Assembly (NCBI GenBank): GCA_016926505.1
Contig: JAFGOM010000083.1
Span: forward strand, 20,791 to 84,790
Direction: 5' to 3'
DNA length: 64,000 bases
Source: Methanospirillaceae archaeon
GTDB lineage: Archaea > Halobacteriota > Methanomicrobia > Methanomicrobiales > Methanospirillaceae
Under the pieces are notes generated by a model that was not told where the DNA came from, did no database searches, and worked only from the letters and a program-made list of their open reading frames with translations. Positions 18,089-26,287 of this stretch are shown here, piece after piece. How positions within the stretch are numbered: the first letter of the stretch is position 1; the number at the start of each line of letters is the position of its first letter. Position numbers and translations under genes: made by a program.

Positions 18089-19180
18089 TCACCTGTTTTT
18101 CCGGCCCCCGAAAGAATACAGGTACAGGGCTGCGGGAACTGCACCGATTATAAGATATGGGATCACTCCGGCAGTTGTGGCAGTCGGTGCCGGTGCCGGT
18201 CCCTGGGTAAGGGTTGCCGGCCCGGTTTCCTGAGTAACTAATACAGGGAGATCACCTCCCGGAGTGCCCGCGTCCCGGGGTTTATCAGGGAGTACTGTAC
18301 TGGTGCTTCCATCCTGCTCTGTGGGTACCGGAGGAAGTATGGATGGAATTTCTGGAACAACCGGGGATGTACGAACTGGTGTCGGGGGCCGGGTATCAGG
18401 AACCGGGATGGTTTCCTCTTGCAGATCTGTCTCCTGGGGTTCGGGTTTTTCCTCTTCTGGATTACTGAAATCCCTGATAAGAGGGTTTAGAGTCTGGATC
18501 TGGATCTGAACCGGAACAGAGAGGGCTTTTCCGGGAGTATTGGCATTTGTGTCCAGTTGATTAGCGGTACATTTTGCCTGTATCGTGTAAAATCCGGCTG
18601 ATTTACCGGCAGTACTCCATACCCCGCCGGTCTTATACGGGGTTGTATCAACAGCAAAATTCCCCTCGGTATACTCGATACCATCCGGGGCCGTGATGGT
18701 GATCCCGACCGGCGCTCCGGCAACGCCCGGCCGTGCCCGCATCTCATACAGGTTTGAATCAAGGATAAACCCGATAGTATCCCCGGTTGGCACCCATTTG
18801 CCGGTGGCATCATAATCTCTTGTAGTGTCAGAGACCCGGAGCGAGATCCTGGGCTCTTTGACATAAAAAACGAGTTCCTTATCGGCAACTAAGTACCATG
18901 GTCCTGACTCTCCATCAAAGGTAACCGGGGAGATATAAAACGATGCAGGGCTACTAATTGACGTTGTATCGGTTGGTTCATCGGCAAGAGAACTCCCCGG
19001 CCCCCACCAGCCGATGATATCACCTGATTGTAATCCGCATGCGGTAACATCAAGCCCCTCTTCTCCGACAAATACTGTTTCTCCCGGCAGAATCGTGTTG
19101 ATATCAGCTGATGCGGTAATTGCACTGGTGAAGATGAAGAGAGGTATCAATAGAAGAAGTTGAGATCCCAGTCTTTTCAT
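18089..19180 (-). CDS. DUF3821 surface protein with C-terminal membrane anchor
   Basis: About 363 residues from ATG 19180: signal peptide (LLLLIPLFIFTSAITASA), a DUF3821-type domain near the N-terminus (INTILPGETVFVGEEGLDVTACGLQSGD), a second beta-rich domain, a long Pro/Thr-rich linker (about residues 255-330), and a C-terminal membrane helix followed by the basic end GGRKNR. This is the usual plan of cell-wall-associated proteins of Methanomicrobiales, where the linker spans the wall. The function of DUF3821 is not known. A longer frame opens at 19300, but a TATA element at 19201-19209 lies 21-29 bases before 19180 and the signal peptide starts there, so 19180 is preferred. Confidence 0.8.
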   Translation of the reverse strand: MKRLGSQLLLLIPLFIFTSAITASADINTILPGETVFVGEEGLDVTACGLQSGDIIGWWGPGSSLADEPTDTTSISSPASFYISPVTFDGESGPWYLVADKELVFYVKEPRISLRVSDTTRDYDATGKWVPTGDTIGFILDSNLYEMRARPGVAGAPVGITITAPDGIEYTEGNFAVDTTPYKTGGVWSTAGKSAGFYTIQAKCTANQLDTNANTPGKALSVPVQIQIQTLNPLIRDFSNPEEEKPEPQETDLQEETIPVPDTRPPTPVRTSPVVPEIPSILPPVPTEQDGSTSTVLPDKPRDAGTPGGDLPVLVTQETGPATLTQGPAPAPTATTAGVIPYLIIGAVPAALYLYSFGGRKNR

Positions 19181-19200
19181 AATGTAAGGATTTCCTGCTG

Positions 19201-19209
19201 AATATAAAA
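19201..19209 (-). promoter_or_regulatory. TATA box of the DUF3821 gene
   Basis: TTTTATATT on the minus strand, 21-29 bases before the ATG at 19180. It decides the start against the longer frame from 19300. Confidence 0.55.
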
Positions 19210-19455
19210 GGATGTTGGATTGGAATCTTCTGTCAGATAGCAGAACCATATCAGCCAATATGGCTATCCGGCAGTTCATATCACTGTCGGATCGGATCAA
19301 TCACCGGTGTTTGCGAGAACTTCAGGTCAGCTAATCGCTCCTCGGTAAAAAAACCACCAGATCCTAACCAGACACTCTCCTGATGAAAAAAAGAGAAGAT
19401 TGGTTCCTCTTGCAGATGAAGAACTCCCTCATGGCAATATCGGTCAGGAGATTCT

Positions 19456-20103
19456 CTACTCAAGGCCGACTGCTGCTTTATGGAGGAGATAGAGGGTTTT
19501 TCGAAGTGCCCTGCCTGCATCGCGGAGATGGTGGTAGATCTCACGCTTGCGCATGGCATCCATGGGATCATCTGTCGAGAAGAGGGCTGCCATGCTCTGG
19601 ATGTAAATATCCTCAATCTGGTGAAGATAGTTCCTTGCCTGGGGGATGATCTCCTTGACCTCGTTTGTTTTCAGAGGAAAGACCCTGACACCCTGTGCCA
19701 GGTGGCGGGTTCCACAGAGCAGTGCTTTGGCCATAGCAAGAGTTGCTTTGTCAGGCTGGACTCCGAAGACATACATCTCACGGGCAGTCTCTTTTGAGAA
19801 GTTAAGGATATAATCCATCTGGCGGGAGAGGGCATAGAGATCCTGGCGATCAAACGGTGTCTGGAATGCATCCATGAGTTTCTCCTCGAGATCATACCGC
19901 ATCTGATCTACGAGTGCTGCCTGCTGCTCAATCCCGGCAGGTTCCTGCAAGGGGACCTCCTGCATCCAGGTGTAAAAGGTGGTAATCCCCTGCAGGGTCA
20001 TGGCTGCCTGCTGCTCCAGCATTCCTTCAAAATCATAGCGAACGGGAAAAATATGATAAAAGGCCTGCTTTATCTGTGATATCTTCCTGGGATCCTGACT
20101 CAT
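19456..20103 (-). CDS. DUF47 (PhoU-like) phosphate transport accessory protein
   Basis: A 215-residue all-helical protein of the DUF47/PhoU-like family, which accompanies PiT transporters and is thought to regulate them. The visible traits are repeated amphipathic helices with the pattern MRYDLEEKLMDAFQTPFDRQDLYALSRQMDYILN; the FxTPFDRxDIxxL segment is the hallmark of DUF47. The start at 20103 lies six bases after the stop of the PiT gene, so the two form an operon. The length is normal. No metal-binding cluster like that of true PhoU (E/DxxxD) is obvious, as expected for this subfamily. Confidence 0.88.
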   Translation of the reverse strand: MSQDPRKISQIKQAFYHIFPVRYDFEGMLEQQAAMTLQGITTFYTWMQEVPLQEPAGIEQQAALVDQMRYDLEEKLMDAFQTPFDRQDLYALSRQMDYILNFSKETAREMYVFGVQPDKATLAMAKALLCGTRHLAQGVRVFPLKTNEVKEIIPQARNYLHQIEDIYIQSMAALFSTDDPMDAMRKREIYHHLRDAGRALRKTLYLLHKAAVGLE

Positions 20104-20109
20104 GGGTTA

Positions 20110-21135
20110 TTAATACCATATCCCTGTCAGACAGATATACATACCTGCTGCAAGGAGCATCGTAACCGGAATGGTGATAATCATCGCGAAGATGATATCA
20201 GTACCGACTGACCACTGGACTTTGCGCAGGTTCTGGGCGGCACCGACCCCGAGAATAGAGGTAGTGATGACATGCGATGAAGAGACGGGTGCACCAAGCA
20301 AGGTTGATACCAGAATCACCCCTCCGGATGAGACCTGGGAATCAAACGAATGAATCGGTTTTATATTAAATATCCGGTTTCCGAGTGTCTTCATAATCCT
20401 CCATCCCCCTCCGAACGTTCCCAGAGCTAAAAGCGCCGCACATACGATCCTGGTCCAGACCGGAATCTCTAGTGTTGCAATCTCACCGGTCGAGAAAAGA
20501 ACCATCGCAATGACACCCAGCTGTTTCTGGGCATCATTCGCCCCATTGGTAAATGCCATAATGGCGGTTGTTATCCAGTTTATCCTGATTATTTTTCTGT
20601 TTATCTTCCGAGTAGCATTTGCCAGAAGAAACCGGGTTGTTTTTTTCATTGCAAAACCGCAGATGAGACCAAGGAGTACAGATACGATGAGAAAGAAACA
20701 GATCTTGGTCATCCCTGCCAGATGAACCGGAGAGGTTATGAGTTCTGCGAGTCCCCAGTTTATTCCGCTCACCCCGAAAGCTGCAATGCCGGCTCCCACC
20801 ATCCCGCCGATGAGGGCATGGGTTGAAGAGGAGGGGATCCCAAACCACCAGGTGAGGAGGTTCCAGAAGATGGCTGCCAGCAGAGCAGTAAAGAGAACAC
20901 AAACCATGGCAGCGTTTAGGGGAACGGTAAAGATACTGGATATTGTAAAGGCAACGGCACTGCCCCCCAGCAGTGCGCCAAGAAAGTCCATGATTCCAAC
21001 CATCAGTATTCCCTGTGCCGGAGTGGCAGACCGGGATGCAATAAAGCTCGCCGCAACGGAACTGGCATCCTGAAACCCGTTGGTAAAGGTGAAGAAAAAT
21101 GCAAGAATTAGTGAAGCAATGACGATTTCCGGCAT
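20110..21135 (-). CDS. pit: PiT-family inorganic phosphate transporter
   Basis: A 341-residue membrane protein with about ten helices and the duplicated PiT signature: FTNGFQDASSVAASFIASR near the N-terminus and AFTNGANDAQKQLGVIA in the second half. PiT proteins take up phosphate by ion symport. The N-terminal repeat has GFQDAS in place of the usual GANDxA, while the second copy is canonical. The gene heads an operon with the DUF47 regulator. Its upstream region holds a two-tier inverted repeat (21206-21233) that may be an operator. The rest of 21136-21321 is non-coding and shared with the divergent radical SAM gene. Confidence 0.9.
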   Translation of the reverse strand: MPEIVIASLILAFFFTFTNGFQDASSVAASFIASRSATPAQGILMVGIMDFLGALLGGSAVAFTISSIFTVPLNAAMVCVLFTALLAAIFWNLLTWWFGIPSSSTHALIGGMVGAGIAAFGVSGINWGLAELITSPVHLAGMTKICFFLIVSVLLGLICGFAMKKTTRFLLANATRKINRKIIRINWITTAIMAFTNGANDAQKQLGVIAMVLFSTGEIATLEIPVWTRIVCAALLALGTFGGGWRIMKTLGNRIFNIKPIHSFDSQVSSGGVILVSTLLGAPVSSSHVITTSILGVGAAQNLRKVQWSVGTDIIFAMIITIPVTMLLAAGMYICLTGIWY

Positions 21136-21205
21136 GATAATTTTATCCTGCTCTTCTTAATCAGGCTCTGTTCTGTATTCGTCACCTCATCCGGATTTTA
21201 AAGAC

Positions 21206-21233
21206 GATACAATGCAACGGGATCGTTTGTATC
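21206..21233. promoter_or_regulatory. Inverted repeat in the pit/radical-SAM intergenic region
   Basis: GATACAA (21206-21212) and TTGTATC (21227-21233) are perfect inverted arms 14 bases apart, and inside them AACG and CGTT pair as a second tier. It lies 70-100 bases upstream of the PiT start. This could be a regulator site for phosphate response or an RNA hairpin; only the symmetry is seen. Confidence 0.35.
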
Positions 21234-21321
21234 ATATCTGATAATAATTTCCCCCCTCTCTTATTCCCCACGAATTCCCTTACGATGTACTTCAATTATC
21301 AGGAATTGTATAGATACATGA

Positions 21322-22059
21322 GTGAGAAATTCCTATTCCCATCTCTTTGGTCCGGTGCTATCGAGAAGACTGGGCAGATCCCTTGGTGTAAACCTGGTTC
21401 CTAAAAAGACCTGCAATTATGACTGTGTCTATTGTGAATGCGGTCCGACAACATGCCTGACTGCCATAAGAAGAGAATATGTTCCTGTACACGCGGTCAT
21501 CAGTGAACTGAATCGGTTTTTAGAGCAAAACCCCATCCTTGATCATATTACATTCGGCGGATATGGTGAACCTACTCTGAATGAAGGGATTGGCCGTATC
21601 GCCGAACACCTTGCAGTAGAATATCCCCGCTACCGGACAGCCCTTCTCACAAACGGCGCTCTTTTCTCTGATGCAACGGTTCGGAACGATGTTTGTGAAA
21701 TCGATATTCTTCTCCCGTCTCTTGATACCGTGACAGATGAAGTTTTTTCGGTTATCAACAAACCCGTCCCGCCCATTACCGCTGATACGGTGATAACGGG
21801 TCTTGAAGCCTTACGCGATGAGTATAATGGAGAGATATGGCTTGAGATCTTCATCATACCCGGACTGAATGATACTGCAGAAGAGATAGAAGGTCTGCAT
21901 GAGGCACTTGCCCGGATCCGGCCTGATCGTGTCCAGTTAAATACTTTGGACCGTCCCGGGGTGGCAGGATGGGTTGTACCGGCAGCTCAGTCACATCTGG
22001 AACTGATTGCAGAAGAACTCGATTATCCTGGTGTTGAGGTGATTTTGTTTCTGAAATAG
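21322..22059 (+). CDS. Radical SAM protein (UPF0026-like)
   Basis: A 245-residue radical SAM enzyme with the cluster motif CNYDCVYC (CxxxCxxC) around residues 31-38, preceded by the family start SYSHLFGPVLSRRLGRSLGVNLVP. A glycine-rich SAM-binding segment follows (ITFGGYGEPTLNEGI). This start and the YGEPT motif are typical of UPF0026-type archaeal and bacterial radical SAM proteins of unknown reaction. The start codon is GTG at 21322; a nearby ATG at 21318 is in another frame that stops soon. A T8 run at 22078-22085 probably ends the transcript. Confidence 0.85.
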   Translation: MRNSYSHLFGPVLSRRLGRSLGVNLVPKKTCNYDCVYCECGPTTCLTAIRREYVPVHAVISELNRFLEQNPILDHITFGGYGEPTLNEGIGRIAEHLAVEYPRYRTALLTNGALFSDATVRNDVCEIDILLPSLDTVTDEVFSVINKPVPPITADTVITGLEALRDEYNGEIWLEIFIIPGLNDTAEEIEGLHEALARIRPDRVQLNTLDRPGVAGWVVPAAQSHLELIAEELDYPGVEVILFLK

Positions 22060-22077
22060 GTATCATAGATTGTATTC

Positions 22078-22085
22078 TTTTTTTT
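22078..22085 (+). terminator. Poly-T terminator after radical SAM gene
   Basis: Eight T residues starting 19 bases after the stop codon at 22059. Archaeal RNA polymerase stops at T-runs of this length without needing a hairpin. Confidence 0.4.
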
Positions 22086-22186
22086 CGATTGAAGAGCAGT
22101 GCGTAAACATTGTCCTGATAAAGCCAGAAACAATTGCGTAAACCGCAGAAAACCTCATATTTTCTCTATTAAAGAACAGGATACAT

Positions 22187-22618
22187 TCAGATCCCCTGCG
22201 CATGGTTATCAAGGATCTCATTACAGAGAGCATCGGCAAGCCTGATGTGTGGATTTTCGCGGGAAGAATGACAGACTGCATAGGAGGGAAACGAATCAAG
22301 AATTGAGATCACTTCACCGTACAGTTTCGAAAGGACGGCATTCCGAACGCGGTAGATGCCCTGCAGTTGACGTACCACAAGTTCACTGTCAGAGATGACC
22401 GCGACGCTGTTGGGATGGAACTGCTGTACTTCCAAAAGTCCCTCCAACACTGCGGTATACTCTGCAACATTGTTTGTGGTCTCTCCAAGATATCTGCCTT
22501 CTCTTTTTTTGATAATTCCATTCTCATATATGAGATATGCCCGTGCAGCCGGACCCGGGTTGCCCCGGGATGCACCATCGGTTACGAGAATGATATCAGT
22601 GTGTGAATTGTCTGCCAC
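22187..22618 (-). CDS. rnhA: Ribonuclease HI family protein
   Basis: A 143-residue RNase H-fold protein. The active-site acidic residues are visible: Asp in the opening strand (LVTDGASRGNPGPAA), Glu in NNVAEYTAVLEGL, Asp in VAVISDSELVVRQL, and a further Asp in NPHIRLADALCNEIL. It degrades RNA in RNA-DNA hybrids, for example R-loops or primers. The compact form with GASRGNPG and no basic-protrusion handle is the archaeal and Gram-positive type. A TATA-like TATTTATATC (minus strand, about 22641-22651) lies about 25-30 bases before the start, pointing to a leaderless mRNA. Confidence 0.88.
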   Translation of the reverse strand: MADNSHTDIILVTDGASRGNPGPAARAYLIYENGIIKKREGRYLGETTNNVAEYTAVLEGLLEVQQFHPNSVAVISDSELVVRQLQGIYRVRNAVLSKLYGEVISILDSFPSYAVCHSSRENPHIRLADALCNEILDNHAQGI

Positions 22619-22690
22619 CTGGATCTGGTTGGAACAGACTGATATAAATAGAGGAGGTTGTATCCCATCCTGAGATTGAGAGGAATTTAC

Positions 22691-22698
22691 TATTTATG
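22691..22698 (+). promoter_or_regulatory. TATA box of msrA
   Basis: TATTTATG lies 23-30 bases before the ATG at 22721. This supports that start over the longer frame beginning at 22658. Confidence 0.45.
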
Positions 22699-22720
22699 GG
22701 AGAGAGCATACTGGTACTTC

Positions 22721-23200
22721 ATGGCTCTTGCAACAGTTGCCGGTGGATGTTTCTGGGGTATTGAAGCGGCTTATGCAGAAATTCCCGGGGTCATACAGAC
22801 CCGGGTCGGGTATAGCGGCGGAACGACGGTTCATCCCACATACCAGGATGTATGCAGGGGAGATACCGGACATGTCGAAGCAGTAGAGATTACCTTTGAT
22901 CCGGAGAAGGTTTCATACAAAAAGATTCTTGAGATCTTCTTTGCAGTCCATGATCCGACAACTGCTGACCGACAGGGGAATGACGTTGGTCCCCAGTACC
23001 GGTCAGTGATATTTTACCATGACGAAGAACAGCAAAAAACAGCCACTGCATTTATTAAAAATTGTAATGAGAGTGGCCTTTATCTCTCCCCGGTAATCAC
23101 GGAGGTAAGAAGAGCAGGCAACTTTTACGACGCTGAGGAGTACCACCAGCAGTTCTTTGCAAAGATGAGGAACCGGTACGAACATATCCAGTGGGGATGA
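22721..23200 (+). CDS. msrA: Peptide-methionine (S)-S-oxide reductase
   Basis: A 159-residue MsrA repairs oxidised methionine in proteins using thiol reductant. The catalytic cysteine lies in GGCFWGIEAAY, followed by GVIQTRVGYSGG, YQDVCRGDTGHVEAVEITFDPEKVSY and the C-terminal AEEYHQQF, all family signatures. The start ATG 22721 gives MALATVAGGCFW, the normal MsrA beginning; the in-frame extension to 22658 adds 21 residues and lies over the promoter. A regenerating cysteine is not obvious at the C-terminus, so reductant may be taken up directly or from another thiol. Presence in an anaerobe fits occasional oxygen exposure. Confidence 0.92.
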   Translation: MALATVAGGCFWGIEAAYAEIPGVIQTRVGYSGGTTVHPTYQDVCRGDTGHVEAVEITFDPEKVSYKKILEIFFAVHDPTTADRQGNDVGPQYRSVIFYHDEEQQKTATAFIKNCNESGLYLSPVITEVRRAGNFYDAEEYHQQFFAKMRNRYEHIQWG

Positions 23201-23449
23201 AACAGAGGGGTTATCCGCGAATCACGATTCTTTCATCTGGTTCTCATGTACAGCATGATACAGATCTGGTACACAATTAACGTTATTTTACGGATTAACC
23301 GGTAGATCTGAGATAATCGCTCATCTGTCTCCTGCAGTGATCGGACAATTAATTATCATCAAAATATCATCATACTCTTCATCTGCGTATGGTCCTCTCC
23401 CTCCAGACCGGTTTCAGATATCAAAGTTGAGGGTGAGTATAAAAAAAAG

Positions 23450-24442
23450 TTATTTCTTTCTGAACTGCGGCATCATACTCCGGATCTCGGATCCCACCTC
23501 TTCAATTAAGTGTTCCTCGTCTGCCCGGGTAAGAGCATTAAAGACCGGTCTGTTCACGATATTTTCTAAAATCCACTCTCTTGCAAACTCACCGGTCTGG
23601 ATCTCCTCAAGTATCTCTTCCATGGCAAGGCAGCTCTCGGGCCCGATAACCCGGGGACCCCTGGTCAGGTCTCCATACTGTGCGGTATTTGATATGGAAT
23701 CGCGCATCTTGGTAAATCCGCCTTCATAGATGAGATCAACGATGAGTTTTGTCTCATGCAGTACCTCCAGATATGCCATCTCAGGAGCATACCCTGCATT
23801 AACCAGTGTCTCAAATCCGGCCTTGATAAGTGAAGTTATGCCTCCGCACAGCACTGCCTGCTCACCAAAGAGGTCGGTCTCGGTCTCTTCCCGAAACGTG
23901 GTCTCAAGAACCACTGCTCTTGTGGCACCGATACCCCGTGCATATGCCAGTGCAATCTTCTTTGCATTGCCTGAATTATCCTGGTGAATCGCTATCAGGG
24001 CAGGAACTCCCATCCCTTCCTCGTAGGTTCTCCTGACCATGTGACCGGGTCCTTTCGGGGCTACCATTGCCACATCCACTCCTGTTGGAGCGACAATCTG
24101 CCCGTAATGGATATTAAATCCGTGAGAGAACATGAGACAGTTACCTTCCACAAGATTGCTCTTTATCTCCTGATTGTATACTGCAGCCTGTGTTTCGTCA
24201 GGCAGGAGGATCATCACGACGTCTCCGCGCCGGGCAGCCTCGGCGACATCAAATACCGAAAGACCGTCCTTTACTGCCTGTTCTCTGCTTTTTCCAGGTC
24301 TTATCCCGATAATAACAGAAAGCCCGCTGTCAGAAAGGTTTAATGCCTGACCCCTGCCTTGGGACCCGTATCCGATGACTGCAATCGTTTTATTCTGTAA
24401 GACGCTCATATCTGCGTCCTGTTCATAATATCTCTGAATCAT
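23450..24442 (-). CDS. ilvC: Ketol-acid reductoisomerase
   Basis: A 330-residue class I KARI that isomerises and reduces 2-acetolactate or 2-aceto-2-hydroxybutyrate on the way to valine, leucine and isoleucine. The NADPH-binding [13 protein letters not shown] motif lies near residue 25. The C-terminal knotted domain contains the metal- and substrate-binding acidic residues ([12 protein letters not shown] and [19 protein letters not shown]). ATG 24442 has a good ribosome-binding site (AAGGAGAG) at proper distance, so I prefer it to the longer frame from 24481. It is divergent from the LeuA/CimA-ilvB-ilvN operon and should be co-regulated through the shared gap 24443-24796. Confidence 0.93.
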   Translation of the reverse strand: MIQRYYEQDADMSVLQNKTIAVIGYGSQGRGQALNLSDSGLSVIIGIRPGKSREQAVKDGLSVFDVAEAARRGDVVMILLPDETQAAVYNQEIKSNLVEGNCLMFSHGFNIHYGQIVAPTGVDVAMVAPKGPGHMVRRTYEEGMGVPALIAIHQDNSGNAKKIALAYARGIGATRAVVLETTFREETETDLFGEQAVLCGGITSLIKAGFETLVNAGYAPEMAYLEVLHETKLIVDLIYEGGFTKMRDSISNTAQYGDLTRGPRVIGPESCLAMEEILEEIQTGEFAREWILENIVNRPVFNALTRADEEHLIEEVGSEIRSMMPQFRKK

Positions 24443-24796
24443 GTCTCTCTCCTTGGTTATTCCCGGATAAGCGCGGTACATATCCCGGGATAGTTATTCC
24501 TTTCCTGAATCATCGGGTATCAGTCTTCCGTACGCCATGCAGTTATATATCCTGCAGTCGGGACGAAACCCTAGTTTCCTCCCTGATATTCAGGCGGAAC
24601 TGGTACCGGTCACCAGATAGATGGAGGTTGTAAGATATTAATGCTATGTTTGCCGGTTCACTTTGTGTTACATGTGGTGCAATCAAATCAAATATTTTGA
24701 TGCGTGTGGTTCAGTATCAGAATCAGATAAACGATAAGTTAAACAAGTTGGTGCACCACTTTGTACATGCCCTTCTTTTTTAGGGACGGAGGAGTA
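24443..24796. other. Shared control region between ilvC and the LeuA/CimA-ilvBN operon
   Basis: The 354-base gap holds no convincing gene. It contains an AT-rich palindrome (24687-24701), complementary arms GTGGTGC (24674-24680) and GCACCAC (24752-24758), and a possible TATA (GATAAACGATAAGTTAAA) around 24725-24740 ahead of the rightward operon. A regulator sensing branched-chain amino acids may act here. Confidence 0.45.
24687..24701. promoter_or_regulatory. Palindrome ATCAAA-TAT-TTTGAT, candidate operator
   Basis: A perfect 6-base inverted repeat with a 3-base spacer in the divergent ilvC/LeuA region, 95-110 bases upstream of the LeuA/CimA start. Size and AT-richness resemble sites of Lrp-type regulators, but no regulator gene is in the window. 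Confidence 0.4.
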
Positions 24797-26287
24797 ATGA
24801 TTCGATTATTTGATACCACGCTTCGTGACGGCGAACAGACGCCTGGTGTATCACTGTCACCTGATGAGAAACTCGAGATAGCTTCAGCATTGTCAGATAT
24901 CGGGATTGACGTTATCGAGGCGGGATCAGTCATTGCTTCTCCCGGAGAACGCACTGCAGTTCGCATGATAGCAGATGCAGGCCTGCGTGCGGAATGTTGC
25001 AGTTATGTCCGTGCATTGCCTGTTGATATTGATTATGCCATCGAATGTGGTGTTGATTCTGTTCACCTGGTAGTACCGGTGTCTGATCTTCATATCGAGA
25101 AGAAGATGCAAAAGACCAGGGAAGAGGTCTTTTCCATGGCGATGGACGCAGTCATGTATGCGAAGGATCACGGGCTGACGGTTGAACTGTCAGGCGAGGA
25201 TGCTTCACGGGCAGATCTGCAGTTCCTAAAAACCATGTATACCGAGGGAGTAGATTATGGTGCAGACCGTCTCTGTTTCTGTGATACGGTCGGACTGATG
25301 ACTCCGGAGAGGGTAGGAAAAGAGATACCTCCTCTCTGCATTGCTCCCCTGTCGATTCATTGTCATAATGACCTCGGGTTTGCACTGGCAAATACGATAG
25401 CCGCCCTGCATGCCGGTGCATCCTGTGCCCATGTCTGTGTTAACGGTCTGGGAGAGCGGGCAGGGAATACACCTCTTGAAGAGGTTGTGATGGCTCTGCA
25501 GGTACTATACAACGAAAAGACCAATATAAAGACAGAGCATATATATCATCTCTCAACACTGGTTTCGCGGCATACCGGTATTGCACGTGCCACCAACAAG
25601 GCCATCGTCGGTGAGATGGCATTTACCCATGAGAGTGGCATCCATGCCCATGGTCTGTTACGGGATACAAGAACCTATGAGCCTATCTCTCCTGATATGG
25701 TCGGGAGGAGCAGACGTATTGTTCTTGGGAAACACTCAGGAAAAGCATCAGTTGAGACCGCACTTGCGGATCTGGAATACCATCCGAACGAGAGACAGTT
25801 ACAGGCAATCGTTGAACGGGTCAAGGAACTGGGAGACCAGGGAAAACGGATCACCGATGTTGAACTGATGACGATCGCTGACTCGGTAATGATGCTTGAG
25901 TGCTCCCCCATCATCACACTCAGGCAGTTTACCATCGTATCAGGGAGTAATGCGTTACCGACTGCATCGGTTACCCTGCTCGTGAACGGCGAGGAGATAA
26001 CCAGTGCAGCAGTCGGAGCAGGTCCTGTGGATGCTGCAATCATCGCACTGCAACGGTCGGTGTCGGCTACCGGCGACATCATGCTTGAGGAGTACCATGT
26101 CGATGCCATTCACGGAGGAACGAATGCCATGGTGGATGTCATGGTACGACTCAGAAAAGATGACCAGGTTCTGACATCGAGAGGGGCCAGGACCGATATT
26201 GTTGAGGCAAGTGTAGAGGCAGTGATTGCCGGAATGAACAGACTTCTCAGAGGAAAATATGACGAACGGAGCACAGATACTAGTTAG
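24797..26287 (+). CDS. 2-isopropylmalate / (R)-citramalate synthase family enzyme
   Basis: A 496-residue enzyme that condenses acetyl-CoA with a 2-oxo acid. The N-terminal TIM-barrel begins RLFDTTLRDGEQTPGVSLSPDEKLEIA and holds the metal-binding HCHNDLGFALANTIAALHAGA. A linker (GKHSGKASVETAL) leads to the C-terminal LeuA_dimer regulatory domain (about residues 370-490). The substrate could be 2-oxoisovalerate (LeuA, leucine) or pyruvate (CimA, methanogen isoleucine route). The next two genes are ilvB and ilvN, which fits either. ATG 24797 is preceded by GGAGGAG and begins the barrel; an upstream TTG at 24761 is in frame. The 3' end overlaps ilvB by 29 bases. Confidence 0.85.
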   Translation: MIRLFDTTLRDGEQTPGVSLSPDEKLEIASALSDIGIDVIEAGSVIASPGERTAVRMIADAGLRAECCSYVRALPVDIDYAIECGVDSVHLVVPVSDLHIEKKMQKTREEVFSMAMDAVMYAKDHGLTVELSGEDASRADLQFLKTMYTEGVDYGADRLCFCDTVGLMTPERVGKEIPPLCIAPLSIHCHNDLGFALANTIAALHAGASCAHVCVNGLGERAGNTPLEEVVMALQVLYNEKTNIKTEHIYHLSTLVSRHTGIARATNKAIVGEMAFTHESGIHAHGLLRDTRTYEPISPDMVGRSRRIVLGKHSGKASVETALADLEYHPNERQLQAIVERVKELGDQGKRITDVELMTIADSVMMLECSPIITLRQFTIVSGSNALPTASVTLLVNGEEITSAAVGAGPVDAAIIALQRSVSATGDIMLEEYHVDAIHGGTNAMVDVMVRLRKDDQVLTSRGARTDIVEASVEAVIAGMNRLLRGKYDERSTDTS

